In this document: positions 51,152 through 60,979 of the stretch, one piece after another
Numbering within the stretch: position 1 is the stretch's first letter
Layout of the letters: each line of letters opens with the position of its first letter
Source of the DNA: Pseudomonadota bacterium
GTDB taxonomy: Bacteria; Myxococcota_A; Polyangia; Fen-1088
Assembly (NCBI GenBank): GCA_017881245.1
Contig: JADGRC010000224.1
Span: 1-61,404 of the forward strand
Length of the DNA: 61,404 nucleotides
Direction: 5' to 3'
Made by a program: the position numbers and the translations under genes
Notes under the pieces: generated by a model
What the model saw: the letters and a program-made list of their open reading frames with translations, nothing else
Database searches by the model: none
Told to the model about the DNA's origin: nothing

Positions 51152-52018
51152 TTATCCGAATAATATCGAGCGTCTATGAGCCAGGATGTCGGTTATCAGG
51201 GCGTCGATGCGCGTGCGCACCCGTTCCGCCGTTTCCGCGATGACAGTGGCCTTGGATTCGTCGGAGACTTGCGGGACGAAAATGGGTTCACCTATCTGGA
51301 TCGTCCACTTCGTCGGTACCGGCAACAAACCTAAGGGACCAAGCAGCGGAAATGTGGGTGTGATGGGGATGTACGGCAGACCCAGCGGTTGGGCCCACGT
51401 GGTGATCTTCGCCAAGACGGGATGAATTTCCTCGGCGCCCACGATTGCTACGGGGATGATCGGAACGCCCACCTCGGCCGCCAGCCTGGCGAATCCCCCT
51501 CGGCCAAATTTCTCCAGACGGTACCTCTCCCGATACAGTTTTCCGACCCCACGCAACCCCTCGGGGAAGACGCCGACCAGCTCGCCGGACTGGAGAAGGT
51601 CGCGCGCGAAGTTGGAGGCCGCGCGGACGCCGCCGATTCGCGACACCACGTGTGACATCCAGTTCGAGCGAAACGCGAAATTCGCCACCAGAGTGCGAAG
51701 TCGTCGATGCGATGGATGTTGGCGGTATATGCCGTGGATCAACATGGCTCCGTCGTAAGGCACGCCGCCCGAGTGGTTTGCGACCAATAGGGCGGCACCC
51801 TGCCGCGGAACGTTTTCGATTCCCAGCATCCGGACGCGAAAATATTTGGCGTAAAGGAAATCGAGCAACGGTGAAATCTGTTCGAGAAAATGCGGATCGT
51901 GGCCATGGTCTGGTGCCCGATCGGGCGGTGTGCTCGCGCTATCGTACCCGGCCCTCATGGCCGCATAGATCGTCGTCAGGGCCGAGCCGATGGATGGGGG
52001 AGGGGCGGAATCGTTCAC
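51152..52018 (-). CDS. Lysophospholipid/glycerol-phosphate acyltransferase-like protein
   Basis: 288 aa. PlsC-type acyltransferase motifs: the catalytic block 'GAALLVANHSGGVPYDG' (His, with Asp at a longer spacing than the usual H-x4-D, as in the 'NHSG-x-P-x-D' subgroup), 'GELVGVFPEGLRGVGK' and 'VGVPIIPVAIVGAEEI'. It probably acylates a membrane lipid at the cytoplasmic face; the exact substrate is unknown. It starts with GTG 52018 overlapping the stop of the RluA gene by 4 bp. An inverted repeat covers its stop codon. Confidence 0.83.
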   Translation of the reverse strand: MNDSAPPPSIGSALTTIYAAMRAGYDSASTPPDRAPDHGHDPHFLEQISPLLDFLYAKYFRVRMLGIENVPRQGAALLVANHSGGVPYDGAMLIHGIYRQHPSHRRLRTLVANFAFRSNWMSHVVSRIGGVRAASNFARDLLQSGELVGVFPEGLRGVGKLYRERYRLEKFGRGGFARLAAEVGVPIIPVAIVGAEEIHPVLAKITTWAQPLGLPYIPITPTFPLLGPLGLLPVPTKWTIQIGEPIFVPQVSDESKATVIAETAERVRTRIDALITDILAHRRSILFG

Positions 52019-53013
52019 GTCGCGGATCCCCGATATCCAAGGCGTATCAGTGTGACCAGAAAATCCGACGGCGGGTCCGCCAAAGCATCGACATTTACTC
52101 CGGTCACTGGGTGAGCGAAGCCCAAAGTGGTCGCGTGCAGCATCATCCGATCCGAGGGCAGCGGGTGGCCTCCGCTCGCGACCAAGTCCCGTGTGTAGAC
52201 ATTGTCCCCCACCACCGGATGTCCCGCCTCGGCCAGGTGGATGCGGATCTGATGGGTTCGACCGGTTTCAAGTCTGACGCGACAGTATGTGGCCGCCGGC
52301 AACCGCTCAATAACCTCGATGTGCGTTACGGCGTGTTGCCCTTCCATCTGATGGCGGCGCTCGCTTTGCTCGCCTGGACCGCGCCGAACGCGCGGAATAT
52401 GCCGATCGTGCCCATTGCGCGTGGAGCCCCGTAGTCCATCGCCGCGATCGGGGATCAGTCGCGATTCGATTCGGCCCGCGGCGACGGCGCCATGCGCGAC
52501 GGTCACATACGTTCGCGTGGCCAGGTGGTGCTGGAATATCTGGTGCAGGCCGCGCTCCGCCTGGCGCGTTTTCGCGAAACACAGCAGCCCCGACGTTTCC
52601 TTGTCCAAGCGATGCACGGTGTAAAGAGGGGTCGCGGTCGCGCGGCGATTCCGTGCACGCCAGTGGTCGCGGATCAGATCCAACGCGGTGCCTGATTCCT
52701 TGCGCTCGAACGGGACACTCACCACGCCCGCGGGTTTTTCGACCACGATGAGGTGGACGTCCTCGAAGACGACGCGGAACCCCTTTACCACCTCACGCGG
52801 TCGGGGTGCCGCCATGTCGACGGACAGATCGGCGCCGGGGTCCACCCGCCCCGCCGGATCCAGTGCGAGATCGCCATCGACCCGCACCTTGCCACTCTCG
52901 CAGAGACGCCGAACCGCGCTCCAAGGTTGGTCGGGAAATCTCATGCGCAAGGCAGCGGCTAGGGTGATGCGGTGATCACCGGCGTTTGGAGCCCGCACAG
53001 GCGACGCGCGCAT
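52015..53013 (-). CDS. RluA-family RNA pseudouridine synthase
   Basis: 332 aa from ATG 53013; a longer open frame back to 53193 would run into alaS and lacks conservation. An S4 RNA-binding domain comes first ('WSAVRRLCESGKVRVDGDLA'). The catalytic domain has HRLDKETSGLL, with the pseudouridine synthase aspartate, then 'RVRLETGRTHQIRIHLAEAG' and 'HPVVGDNVY'. It isomerises uridines in rRNA or tRNA; whether it acts like RluA, RluC or RluD cannot be said. It lies 49 bases downstream of alaS and is coupled to the acyltransferase gene. Confidence 0.88.
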   Translation of the reverse strand: MRASPVRAPNAGDHRITLAAALRMRFPDQPWSAVRRLCESGKVRVDGDLALDPAGRVDPGADLSVDMAAPRPREVVKGFRVVFEDVHLIVVEKPAGVVSVPFERKESGTALDLIRDHWRARNRRATATPLYTVHRLDKETSGLLCFAKTRQAERGLHQIFQHHLATRTYVTVAHGAVAAGRIESRLIPDRGDGLRGSTRNGHDRHIPRVRRGPGEQSERRHQMEGQHAVTHIEVIERLPAATYCRVRLETGRTHQIRIHLAEAGHPVVGDNVYTRDLVASGGHPLPSDRMMLHATTLGFAHPVTGVNVDALADPPSDFLVTLIRLGYRGSAT

Positions 53014-53062
53014 CGCGCTCTTCGATCTCAAGGCGAGCTCTCCTGGGCGCGGCTCGCCAAAT

Positions 53063-55822
53063 TCAGTCACGAACCAGTTCGTACACCCGATCGAGCGCGC
53101 CATCGAGACGCTCGGGCCGTGAGCCTCCACCTTGCGCCATGTCGGCTCGTCCGCCGCCTTTGCCTCCCACCTCCGTGGCGACCTGACCGACAATCTTGCC
53201 GGCGTTGAAGCGCGCCACCAGATCCGGGGTCACCATCGCGACCAACGCTATCTTGTCGCCCTCGACCCCCGCCAGCACGATCACGCCGGAACGCAGCTTG
53301 TCTTTCAGCTGGTCGGCGACGTCCCGCAACGCCTTCGGATCCGCCACGTCGGCACGCGTCGCCAGGACCTTCACGCCGCCGACGTCGCGCGCCTCCGCGG
53401 CAAGATCGCGTCCGCCTCCGGAAGCCAACTTGCGCTTCAGTTTTTCGATTTCCTTGTCACGTTCACGCAGGTCGGCCTGCAGCTTCTCGATCCGACTGGC
53501 CACGTCAAAGGGCGATGCCCGCAGGCGTTCACCGGCGGCGCCGAGCTCGGCCTCGATCCGGTGCACGTGGGCGACGGCGGCGGCACCGGTTACGGCCTCG
53601 ATGCGGCGGACGCCCTGCGCCACGCCCGTCTCGTCGGTGATTTTCAGGAAAGCGATGTCGCCGGTTCGCGCGACGTGCGTGCCCCCGCAGAATTCCTTCG
53701 ATTCGCCCATCGTGACGACACGGACCGTATCCCCGTACTTTTCGCCGAAAAACGCGATCGCACCGGCCTTCTTGGCCTCGGTAGTGGCCAGCACTTGCGT
53801 GTCCGTCGCCACGTTCGCGCGAATACGGTCGTTGACCAGATCCTCGATCGTCTGTCTCTCGGCGGCTGTCAACGGGGCAAAATGCGAGAAGTCGAAACGC
53901 AGGCGGTCCGGCGCCACCAGGGAGCCCTTTTGCGCGACATGGTCCCCAAGGACACTCCGCAACGCCCAGTGGAGCAGGTGCGTCCCGGAATGGTTACGGC
54001 GGATTGCATTGCGGCGCACCTCGTCGACAATCAGGTCGACGGCATCGCCCACTCGCAAGGCTCCTTTCGTCACTTCGCCCGCGTGGACATACAACGTCGA
54101 CACGGGACGTCTGACGTCCGTGACGCGCATCGCCCCCAGACCCCCGCCGAGGCGCAGCTCTCCCGCATCACCCACCTGCCCCCCTTGCTCGCCATAAAAC
54201 GGCGTCGCCTCGACGACCACGGCCACAGGGCCAGCCTCGGGGCCCACCGACTCAACGGGCTGACCCGCCGCCAGCAAAGCGGTGATGCGGGACGAAGCGC
54301 GCGTCGTTTCATAGCCGACGAACCGGGTCGGACCCACCTTGTTCGCCACCGTCGGAAAAACGGCATCGACGGCTGCTTCTCCCGATCCGTGAAATTCGCC
54401 GCGGTGACGCTGTTCGTTCATTGCGGTCTCGAATCCGGCCTCGTCGACTTCCCATCCCCGTCCGTGGGCGATCACGCGGGTGAGATCCAGTGGGAATCCA
54501 AACGTGTCATAGAGCTTGAACGCGAGGGCGCCAGAAATATGACCCGTGGCGAACTCCGGTGCCTGGGTCGCTTCTGATCTCGCGGCTGTTGCATGAACCG
54601 CCGCTTCGGTTGCGCTGCCAGCGCCAGCAGTCCGCGCCGCCGCGGACGCAGCATTCGCGGCCGGCGCACTTGCGTCCAGGATTCTCAGTCCGCGATCCAG
54701 CGTCTCGCGGAACCGGCGTTCCTCTTGATCGCTCACCTCCAGGATTACGCCACGTCGCTCGCGAAGCTCGCCGTATACGCCCCCCATTGTCTCGATGACG
54801 TCGCCCACCAACGCGGCCAGGAACGGTTCGCGAATGCCGAGCAACCAGCCGTGGTACACGGCGCGCCTCATGATGCGCCGGAGCACGTATTCGCGTCCGG
54901 TCTTCTCGGGAAATACGCCGTCGGCGATCAAGAACGCGGTCGCGCGCGCGTGATCGGCGATGGCGCGCAGGGACGCCGAGTTACCGGCGTAGTCCGTGGC
55001 TATGAACGGTTTCTTCGCGAGCGCGCTGGCGCGATCGACGAGGGGCCGCAACAGATCCGTCTCGTAGTTCGATCGGACCCCTTGCAACACAGCGCACAAA
55101 CGTTCGAGGCCCATCCCCGTGTCCACGGACGGTCGTGGCAGGGGACGTCTCTCCTGGCCGCGGACCTGCTCGAACTGCATGAAGACCAGGTTCCAAATCT
55201 CGATCCACCGATCGCAGTCACAGGCTGGGCCCTGACACGTCCGCCCGGCGGCCACCTCGGCGCAGGGGATGTCCTCGCCCTGGTGGTAGTGGATCTCGCT
55301 GCACGGCCCGCAGGGGCCGGTGTCACCCATGGCCCAGAAATTGTCCTTGTCGCCGAGTCCGATGACACGATCGTCACCGACGCCCGCAATCTTCTTCCAC
55401 AGATGGCGCGCCTCGTCGTCCGACTGGTGAACGGTATAAATCAACCGCGACGGGTCTATCGCGTAGTTCTTGGTCAACAGTTCGAACGCGAACGCCACGG
55501 CGTCGCTCTTGAAATAGTCCCCGAACGAAAAATTCCCGAGCATTTCGAAGAACGTGTGGTGCCGGGCCGTCCGACCCACGTTCTCCAGATCGTTGTGTTT
55601 TCCGCCGGCCCTGACGCACTTTTGGGCGGTGGTGGCGCGTGTCGTGGGGCGACTGGCCTGGCCGGTGAATATGTCCTTGAATTGCACCATGCCGGCGTTC
55701 GTGAACAGAAGCGTCGGATCGTTGGCGGGTACCAGCGACGAGCTCGGCACCTCCTCGTGTCCGCGGGAGGCGAAGAAATCAAGGAACTGGCGACGAACGG
55801 TTTTTGAAATGGGACGCGACAT
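53063..55822 (-). CDS. alaS: Alanyl-tRNA synthetase
   Basis: Charges tRNA-Ala and edits mischarged Ser and Gly. 919 aa from ATG 55822, about 45 longer than usual. Class II catalytic core ('FFASRGHEEVPSSSLVPAND', 'NVGRTARHHTFFEMLGNFSF', 'GLERLCAVLQG'). The editing domain has zinc ligands in HSGTH ('RNHSGTHLLHWALR') and CGGTH ('KEFCGGTHVARTGD'), followed by the C-terminal coiled coil and C-Ala domain. The extra length is mostly an Ala-rich insert ('NAASAAARTAGAGSATEAAV') in the tRNA-recognition region. TACGCT at 55834-55839 on the minus strand suggests a leader of about five bases. The open frame further upstream overlaps pilT and is not supported. Confidence 0.96.
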   Translation of the reverse strand: MSRPISKTVRRQFLDFFASRGHEEVPSSSLVPANDPTLLFTNAGMVQFKDIFTGQASRPTTRATTAQKCVRAGGKHNDLENVGRTARHHTFFEMLGNFSFGDYFKSDAVAFAFELLTKNYAIDPSRLIYTVHQSDDEARHLWKKIAGVGDDRVIGLGDKDNFWAMGDTGPCGPCSEIHYHQGEDIPCAEVAAGRTCQGPACDCDRWIEIWNLVFMQFEQVRGQERRPLPRPSVDTGMGLERLCAVLQGVRSNYETDLLRPLVDRASALAKKPFIATDYAGNSASLRAIADHARATAFLIADGVFPEKTGREYVLRRIMRRAVYHGWLLGIREPFLAALVGDVIETMGGVYGELRERRGVILEVSDQEERRFRETLDRGLRILDASAPAANAASAAARTAGAGSATEAAVHATAARSEATQAPEFATGHISGALAFKLYDTFGFPLDLTRVIAHGRGWEVDEAGFETAMNEQRHRGEFHGSGEAAVDAVFPTVANKVGPTRFVGYETTRASSRITALLAAGQPVESVGPEAGPVAVVVEATPFYGEQGGQVGDAGELRLGGGLGAMRVTDVRRPVSTLYVHAGEVTKGALRVGDAVDLIVDEVRRNAIRRNHSGTHLLHWALRSVLGDHVAQKGSLVAPDRLRFDFSHFAPLTAAERQTIEDLVNDRIRANVATDTQVLATTEAKKAGAIAFFGEKYGDTVRVVTMGESKEFCGGTHVARTGDIAFLKITDETGVAQGVRRIEAVTGAAAVAHVHRIEAELGAAGERLRASPFDVASRIEKLQADLRERDKEIEKLKRKLASGGGRDLAAEARDVGGVKVLATRADVADPKALRDVADQLKDKLRSGVIVLAGVEGDKIALVAMVTPDLVARFNAGKIVGQVATEVGGKGGGRADMAQGGGSRPERLDGALDRVYELVRD

Positions 55823-55865
55823 GGGGGCGCGAAAGCGTAGCATTTCCCGCTGGGGCACGGATCCG

Positions 55866-57047
55866 TCAACGCTTGAAACGGTCGATCGTGAAGGTGGGGT
55901 CCTGGTCGTCGTCCATCTCCAGCCCACCCTCCGCGGGCGCGTCGTTGCCCGGAATGACCGACTCGTCGCCGCGGCCGATCCCTCGATAGCGCAGCGCGAA
56001 GTCGTCCGGGTTGGTCGCTTGCGCAAGCGCCTCCTCGTAGGTCACGAGCTTCCGATGAACCAAATCCATCAGCGATTGATCGAAGCTGACCATCCCGTAT
56101 GGCTCGCGGCCAGTCGCTATGGCATCCCGAATTTCTCGCGTCCGCTTCGGATCCGCGATCAGCTCGCGCACCCGGGCCGTGTTCACCAGGACCTCGACCG
56201 CGGGGATCATTCCCTTGCCGTCTGCCCGGGGCACGAGCCGTTGCGACATCACCCCTTTCAAAACACCAGCCAGCTGCAGGCGCGCCTGATCTTGTTGGTG
56301 GGGCGGGTACACGGACACCACCCGATTGACGGTTTCCACCGCATCCAAAGTATGCAGCGTCGAGAGGACCAGGTGTCCGGTCTCCGCCGCTGTCATCGCG
56401 ATTTCGATGGTCTCCAGATCGCGCATCTCGCCGACCAGAATGACATCAGGGTCTTGGCGCAGTGCCGCCCGCAACGCCTTGCTGAAACTCAGCGTGTCGA
56501 ACCCAATCTCACGCTGATTGACAACGCTGCGCTTGTCCTTGAACGCGTACTCGATCGGATCCTCGACCGTGACGATGTGACAAGCCCGCCGTGCGTTGAT
56601 GGAATCCACCATGGCCGCCAACGTGGTGGATTTGCCGGAACCCGTCACGCCCGTCACCAGAACCAACCCCCGTTCGTTATCTGCGAGATCTAGGACCACC
56701 CGCGGCAAGCTCAGCTTCTCGAAGGGCGGAACGTCAGGTGGGATCAGCCGCATGACGAGGCCGATATTGCCGCGCTGCTGGAAGACGTTGACGCGGTAGC
56801 GAGCGCCGTCGGACGTCGCGTAGGCGAGATCCACATCCCAGGCGCTCTCGAAGGTCTCACGCTGGCGTTCATTCATCATGTCGAGCGCGAAGGTCTGTAT
56901 GACGTCGCGGGACAAGGGCGGAACATCTCGAACCGTCCTGAGATCGCCCTTTATGCGGAAGATGGGCGGCAGTCCGACCTTCAAATGCACGTCGGACGCG
57001 CCCAGTTGCCGCGCGGCCTGCAGGACTCTGTCGAAGATCGAATTCAT
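55866..57047 (-). CDS. pilT: Type IV pilus retraction ATPase PilT-like
   Basis: 393 aa. Hexameric ATPase that depolymerises type IV pili for twitching motility. N-terminal PAS-like domain 'LGASDVHLKVGLPPIFRIKG', Walker A GVTGSGKS (133-140), Asp box 'VTVEDPIEYAFKDKRSVVNQ', Walker B DPDVILVGEMRD and His box 'TGHLVLSTLHTLDAVETVNR'. The classical AIRNLIRE retraction motif is only partly matched (TREIRDAIATG), so PilT rather than PilU is likely but not certain. A short acidic C-terminal tail is added. It is upstream of alaS on the same strand and divergent from the tandem-receiver gene. No pilB or pilC is next to it. Confidence 0.92.
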   Translation of the reverse strand: MNSIFDRVLQAARQLGASDVHLKVGLPPIFRIKGDLRTVRDVPPLSRDVIQTFALDMMNERQRETFESAWDVDLAYATSDGARYRVNVFQQRGNIGLVMRLIPPDVPPFEKLSLPRVVLDLADNERGLVLVTGVTGSGKSTTLAAMVDSINARRACHIVTVEDPIEYAFKDKRSVVNQREIGFDTLSFSKALRAALRQDPDVILVGEMRDLETIEIAMTAAETGHLVLSTLHTLDAVETVNRVVSVYPPHQQDQARLQLAGVLKGVMSQRLVPRADGKGMIPAVEVLVNTARVRELIADPKRTREIRDAIATGREPYGMVSFDQSLMDLVHRKLVTYEEALAQATNPDDFALRYRGIGRGDESVIPGNDAPAEGGLEMDDDQDPTFTIDRFKR

Positions 57048-57157
57048 GACAAACGCCTCTCGTCATCGTATCACGCCCAACCCGGGCGTTGGCCGAGCGG
57101 TAGGCCGGCCGAGCAGACCGCAGGCCCGGCCAGACCGAAGCATGATAGGTTTTCCCC

Positions 57158-58201
57158 GTGGCCTCCGAACCCACGAATATCGCCGCCGGACAAGAAGTGC
57201 TGGTGGTTGACAAGGACGAGAAGGTCGCGCGCGGTCTACAGACCCTGCTCGCGCGATTGGGCTTGGTCGTCACCGTGACGAGCGACCCGGTGCGTGCCAC
57301 GGACCTCCTGATAAACAAGTTCTTCACCGTGGCGCTTTTCGATGTGGACACCCCATCGGTGGCGGGAGGCCTCGATCTCCTAAAGTTCGCGCGCGAGAAA
57401 TCGCCCTTGACCACTGTGATTGTCATGACGGCCCGCAAGGCGTTCGACATCGGCGTCGCCGGTTTTCGGGGCGGGGCCGCTGATGTCATCGTCAAGGAAC
57501 CAGACACCGTGCGGTACTTGAAGGACCGGGTTCTGGCTGCGGCATCCGAGCTGATGGCGCTATCCGATCGGAATACGCTGCTAGAAGAAGTCTCGGAAGT
57601 ACACGAGGAATTCCTCCGTCGCATGCGCGACTTGTTTCGCCAACGCCTGGACATGGAGGATCGGCTGCTCGGCCGGGAAGAGACGCAGACCGGCGGTCCG
57701 AGCGACGTCTGTTCGGTGTTGTTGGTCAACGACGATGTGGACGCGGGCGCGCAACTGGCTGCGCTGTTTCCCAAGGAAAATGGATGGAACGTCACCGTCG
57801 CCCAGAGTGGCGGTGAGTCGATGGATCTGGCGAATCAGCTGCGCCCCCAGATCGTGTTGGTCAAGGATCCGCTGCCCGATTTGCCCGCGCGTATGGTGGT
57901 CAACACAGTCAAGACCAGCGCGCCTGATGCGGTGGCCATCTTGTATCAACCGCCACCGAGCCCCGGGACCGCTGGCGAAGTCAAAATGATCGAGGGAAAC
58001 CGTGTCATCGTGCTCGTCCCCGCCTATCGGTCTCCGGCCGAGCTGGTCGAGCCGATGACCGAGATCCGCGAGGGGATTCGTCAGAAGCTCAAAGAGCGCC
58101 GTTATCTGCAAGCCTTCCGTCAATCCAATTTGGATTTCCTTCAGCGCTACAACTCGATTCGGCAGAAGATCCAAATAGCTTTGGCGCGCGCCAGGAGGTG
58201 A
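57158..58201 (+). CDS. Protein with two receiver-like domains
   Basis: 347 aa from GTG 57158. The first receiver (about 12-130) has 'EVLVVDKDEKVARGLQTLL', a phospho-acceptor Asp in 'VALFDVDTPSVAGG' and 'VIVMTARKAFDIG'. A helical linker ('HEEFLRRMRDLFRQRLDMED') follows, then a second, more divergent receiver (about 185-310) with 'SVLLVNDDVDAGAQL' and 'IVLVKDPLPDLPARM', and a helical end. There is no output domain, so it may act as a phosphate sink or protein-interaction switch. A TAGGTT box (57146-57151) puts the transcription start exactly at the GTG, so it is predicted leaderless. It is divergent from pilT, which makes a role in motility control conceivable but unproven. Confidence 0.75.
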   Translation: MASEPTNIAAGQEVLVVDKDEKVARGLQTLLARLGLVVTVTSDPVRATDLLINKFFTVALFDVDTPSVAGGLDLLKFAREKSPLTTVIVMTARKAFDIGVAGFRGGAADVIVKEPDTVRYLKDRVLAAASELMALSDRNTLLEEVSEVHEEFLRRMRDLFRQRLDMEDRLLGREETQTGGPSDVCSVLLVNDDVDAGAQLAALFPKENGWNVTVAQSGGESMDLANQLRPQIVLVKDPLPDLPARMVVNTVKTSAPDAVAILYQPPPSPGTAGEVKMIEGNRVIVLVPAYRSPAELVEPMTEIREGIRQKLKERRYLQAFRQSNLDFLQRYNSIRQKIQIALARARR

Positions 58202-58219
58202 CGACCGCGGATGGTCGTA

Positions 58220-58738
58220 TCACCCGTCGGCCACGCCGATGTAAGGCAAGTTCCGGTACAGTTGACCCGAGTCCATCCCGTACCCGACGACGAATTTGTC
58301 GGGCACCTCGAAGCCCACGAAGTCGACCGGCACGTCGATCACGCGTCGCGAGGGCTTGGACAACAGTGCACAGGTACGAAGGCTCGCCGGTCCGCGCGCC
58401 CACAGGACGTCCAATAGGTACCGCAGTGTAAGCCCCGTGTCGGCGATGTCCTCGACCAGCAAGACATGCCGATCGGTGATGCTGGTCCCGAGATCGCTCG
58501 TGATCTCCACCACCCCCGACGATAGTGTCGCGTCACCATAACTGCGAACGCCGAGGAAATCGCAGGTCATTGTTCGCGGGATGACCCGCACCAGGTCTGC
58601 CATGAACACGAACGCACCCCGCAGGATGCCGACCACCGTCAAGGGGCCAGGCGGCATCTCTTGGTCGATCCGTGCGCCCAGCTCGGCGACTCGGGTGGCG
58701 ATGGTGGTGGCGGAAAAGAGCTCAATTGGTGCTTGCAT
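58220..58738 (-). CDS. hpt: Hypoxanthine phosphoribosyltransferase
   Basis: Purine salvage: converts hypoxanthine (and guanine) with PRPP to IMP (GMP). 172 aa from ATG 58738, with a GGAGG ribosome-binding site about ten bases upstream. The PRPP-binding motif is 'HVLLVEDIADTGLTLRYLL', the N-terminal block 'VVGILRGAFVFMADLVR' is complete, and the C-terminal 'VGYGMDSGQLYRNLPYIGV' is diagnostic for HPRT. It is convergent with the tandem-receiver gene and divergent from the TPR lipoprotein gene. Confidence 0.95.
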   Translation of the reverse strand: MQAPIELFSATTIATRVAELGARIDQEMPPGPLTVVGILRGAFVFMADLVRVIPRTMTCDFLGVRSYGDATLSSGVVEITSDLGTSITDRHVLLVEDIADTGLTLRYLLDVLWARGPASLRTCALLSKPSRRVIDVPVDFVGFEVPDKFVVGYGMDSGQLYRNLPYIGVADG

Positions 58739-58976
58739 CTTTGTCACCCTCCTACGTCTTGGCTGGCCCGGCAACTGGGGCCCTGGGTGGGGTGGGTAAC
58801 GAGATCGGCCCTGTTGCGCGAGCCCAAGCCGGAGCCGCCGGCTCGTCCGCCGAATCGTGCCCGGGTGTGTGGGGGAGCTCGAGGGATAGTCCTTGGTCTG
58901 CGACTGGCCTCTTTACATCCGTTTTTCGTGGAACCTGGCGGAGCCTGACGTTGTCCCTCAAACTGGAGGAATCTTC

Positions 58977-60305
58977 ATGTCGCGACCCCTGTCCGTCCGT
59001 CGTGCCCCTGCCATCACGCTTGCCCTCGCCTCCATGACGGCGACGCTCGTGACCACCGGGTGCGCCCATCGGTCCGCGCCGACGCCCGCCACGCCCGCGG
59101 CGGGTCCAGTCACCGAGTACGAGATGGATCCCATCAAGATCACGGCTGTCGAGGGTCCGGACGGCACCCACGTCGAGGCGTTCGATGCCGCTGAACTGTT
59201 CGAACAAGCCAGCAAGGCCCTTTCCGATAGGCGATTCGACGACGCCATTGCCGCCTATGATCGGGTGCTCAAGGAGTTCCCGGACGGCCGGTATACCCGG
59301 GCGAGCCTCTACAACGTTGGGCTTGCCTACCAAGGCAAGAAGGATTGGGATGGCGCTATTGTCCGGTTGAAGGCCCTCACGGACGGGTACCCAGACTCCT
59401 CCGACGCTAAGGACGCCGCCTTCCAGTTAGGGGCCACCTACGCGGAGATCAAGAATTGGCCCGCCTCGATTCAGATTTTCGCGCAGGTGTTGGAGCGTAA
59501 GGACCTCAGCTCCGACGACCATATCGAGGCCCTGGCCCGCCGCGGATTTGCCCAGTTCCAGCTCAAAGACCTGGAGACAGCGGAACGAACGCTGCGCTCC
59601 GCCGTGTCGTTCTTCCACCAAAAAGAGGCCGAGGAACGCTTTGAGACCGACTTCTATCTCGCGCTTGCCATGTATCACCTCGGGGAGATCTCGCACGAGC
59701 GGTTTCGAGCGGTCGCCTTGCGCCTGCCGGAGAAGCAAATGGGCATGGACCTCGAGGAAAAAGCCCATCTGCTCCTCGCTTCGCAGCGTCAATACATCGA
59801 CACGATCAAATTGGGGAATCCGGGTTGGGCTTCCGCATCGGGATTCCAGATTGCGTCACTTTACGAGGAGCTGTACGACGCTTTCATCCATGCCCCGGTC
59901 CCGCCGGAGTTGCTGAAGCCAGGTGCTGGCGAACAGCTTGAGATTTATCATCAAGAGGTGCGCAAGAAGATTCGGGTCCTGCTCGAGAAATCGGTTCGCA
60001 CCCACGAAGAGAACCTAGCGATGATGGAGCGGCTTGGAGTCCAAAACGAGTGGCGGGACAAATCCAAGCAGGCTTACTCGAAGATCCAGCGACTACTGGA
60101 TCCGAGCTACCGACCTGACTCGGCCGACTTCGCCCCGTCTGATGCGTCGCGTGAGATACGCGTCTCGCCGATCGGTCCGGCCATTCCTCAGGCCCCCGGC
60201 GGCCGCTCGGGGGGCGCGACGGATCCGACGGCGCCGAACCGCGAGAACGACGACCGCGGGCCCAAGAGCCGGCCGTCCGAAGGCCCGATCAGACAGATAA
60301 TGTAA
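58977..60305 (+). CDS. Outer-membrane TPR lipoprotein
   Basis: 442 aa from ATG 58977, preceded by a good GGAGG site. The signal peptide ends at a possible lipobox, 'LVTTG-C', so lipidation at Cys27 is likely. TPR units fill residues ~65-260 ('ALSDRRFDDAIAAYDRVLKE', 'GLAYQGKKDWDGAIVRLKAL'). A helical region follows, then a disordered Pro/Arg/Gly-rich tail. The layout resembles envelope TPR proteins that build motility and secretion complexes in Myxococcota, but I cannot assign it to a named protein. It is the last protein gene before the tRNA-tuf operon. Confidence 0.78.
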   Translation: MSRPLSVRRAPAITLALASMTATLVTTGCAHRSAPTPATPAAGPVTEYEMDPIKITAVEGPDGTHVEAFDAAELFEQASKALSDRRFDDAIAAYDRVLKEFPDGRYTRASLYNVGLAYQGKKDWDGAIVRLKALTDGYPDSSDAKDAAFQLGATYAEIKNWPASIQIFAQVLERKDLSSDDHIEALARRGFAQFQLKDLETAERTLRSAVSFFHQKEAEERFETDFYLALAMYHLGEISHERFRAVALRLPEKQMGMDLEEKAHLLLASQRQYIDTIKLGNPGWASASGFQIASLYEELYDAFIHAPVPPELLKPGAGEQLEIYHQEVRKKIRVLLEKSVRTHEENLAMMERLGVQNEWRDKSKQAYSKIQRLLDPSYRPDSADFAPSDASREIRVSPIGPAIPQAPGGRSGGATDPTAPNRENDDRGPKSRPSEGPIRQIM

Positions 60306-60400
60306 AAAAGCGGCTAGCCCGAGCCCGAGTGGTGTCGGTCGCGCCTCGACATCGCCGGGCAAGAATCCGGCCAGGTTCCATGGTGGGTCACGGATAGCGC

Positions 60401-60429
60401 TTGACACCAAGCCGCGTTGGCAATATACG
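60401..60429 (+). promoter_or_regulatory. Strong sigma-70 promoter of the tRNA-tuf operon
   Basis: A consensus TTGACA (60401-60406), a 17-base spacer and TATACG (60424-60429), followed by a GC-rich discriminator (CGCGCTC). GC-rich discriminators are typical of stable-RNA promoters under stringent control. It lies about 115 bases upstream of the first tRNA. Confidence 0.75.
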
Positions 60430-60544
60430 TTCGCGCTCTGTGCGGGCCGGGGGGTACCTATGCCGATGCGCACAGATGGTCGAAGTAACGAGAATCAAAG
60501 GAAATCACTTACAAAACCGGAGCCCAACACGAATCACGGTCGGT

Positions 60545-60616
60545 GCTGGCGTAGCTCAATGGTAGAGCAGCTGATTTGTAATCAGCAGGTTGCGGGTTCG
60601 ATTCCCATCGCCAGCT
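60545..60616 (+). tRNA. tRNA-Thr (TGT)
   Basis: Acceptor GCTGGCG/CGCCAGC, anticodon stem GCTGA/TCAGC with loop TTTGTAA (anticodon TGT), T-arm GCGGG-TTCGATT-CCCAT with a weak last pair, discriminator T. CCA is not encoded. First tRNA of the operon. Confidence 0.96.
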
Positions 60617-60689
60617 CCGTTTAAGGATCCCGACGACACAGCAAGACAACCACCCGGCCGGCGTCAGCCTCCGAGCGGTCTACGGTTTC

Positions 60690-60774
<85 letters not shown>

Positions 60775-60846
60775 GCAGCCCGGGCTCAGCGAAGACAAAC
60801 GACAACAACGTTGCTCAATGATGATTCAAAGGAGAACCCAGAACGC

Positions 60847-60922
<76 letters not shown>

Positions 60923-60979
60923 ACCGCAAACCGAAATACACCCCATCGAGCCAGCGACCGACACCGACGAGGAAGAATT

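Noticed and set aside
53132-54577. 481-codon open frame antisense to alaS
   Set aside because: It lies wholly inside the AlaRS editing region and shows no family features.
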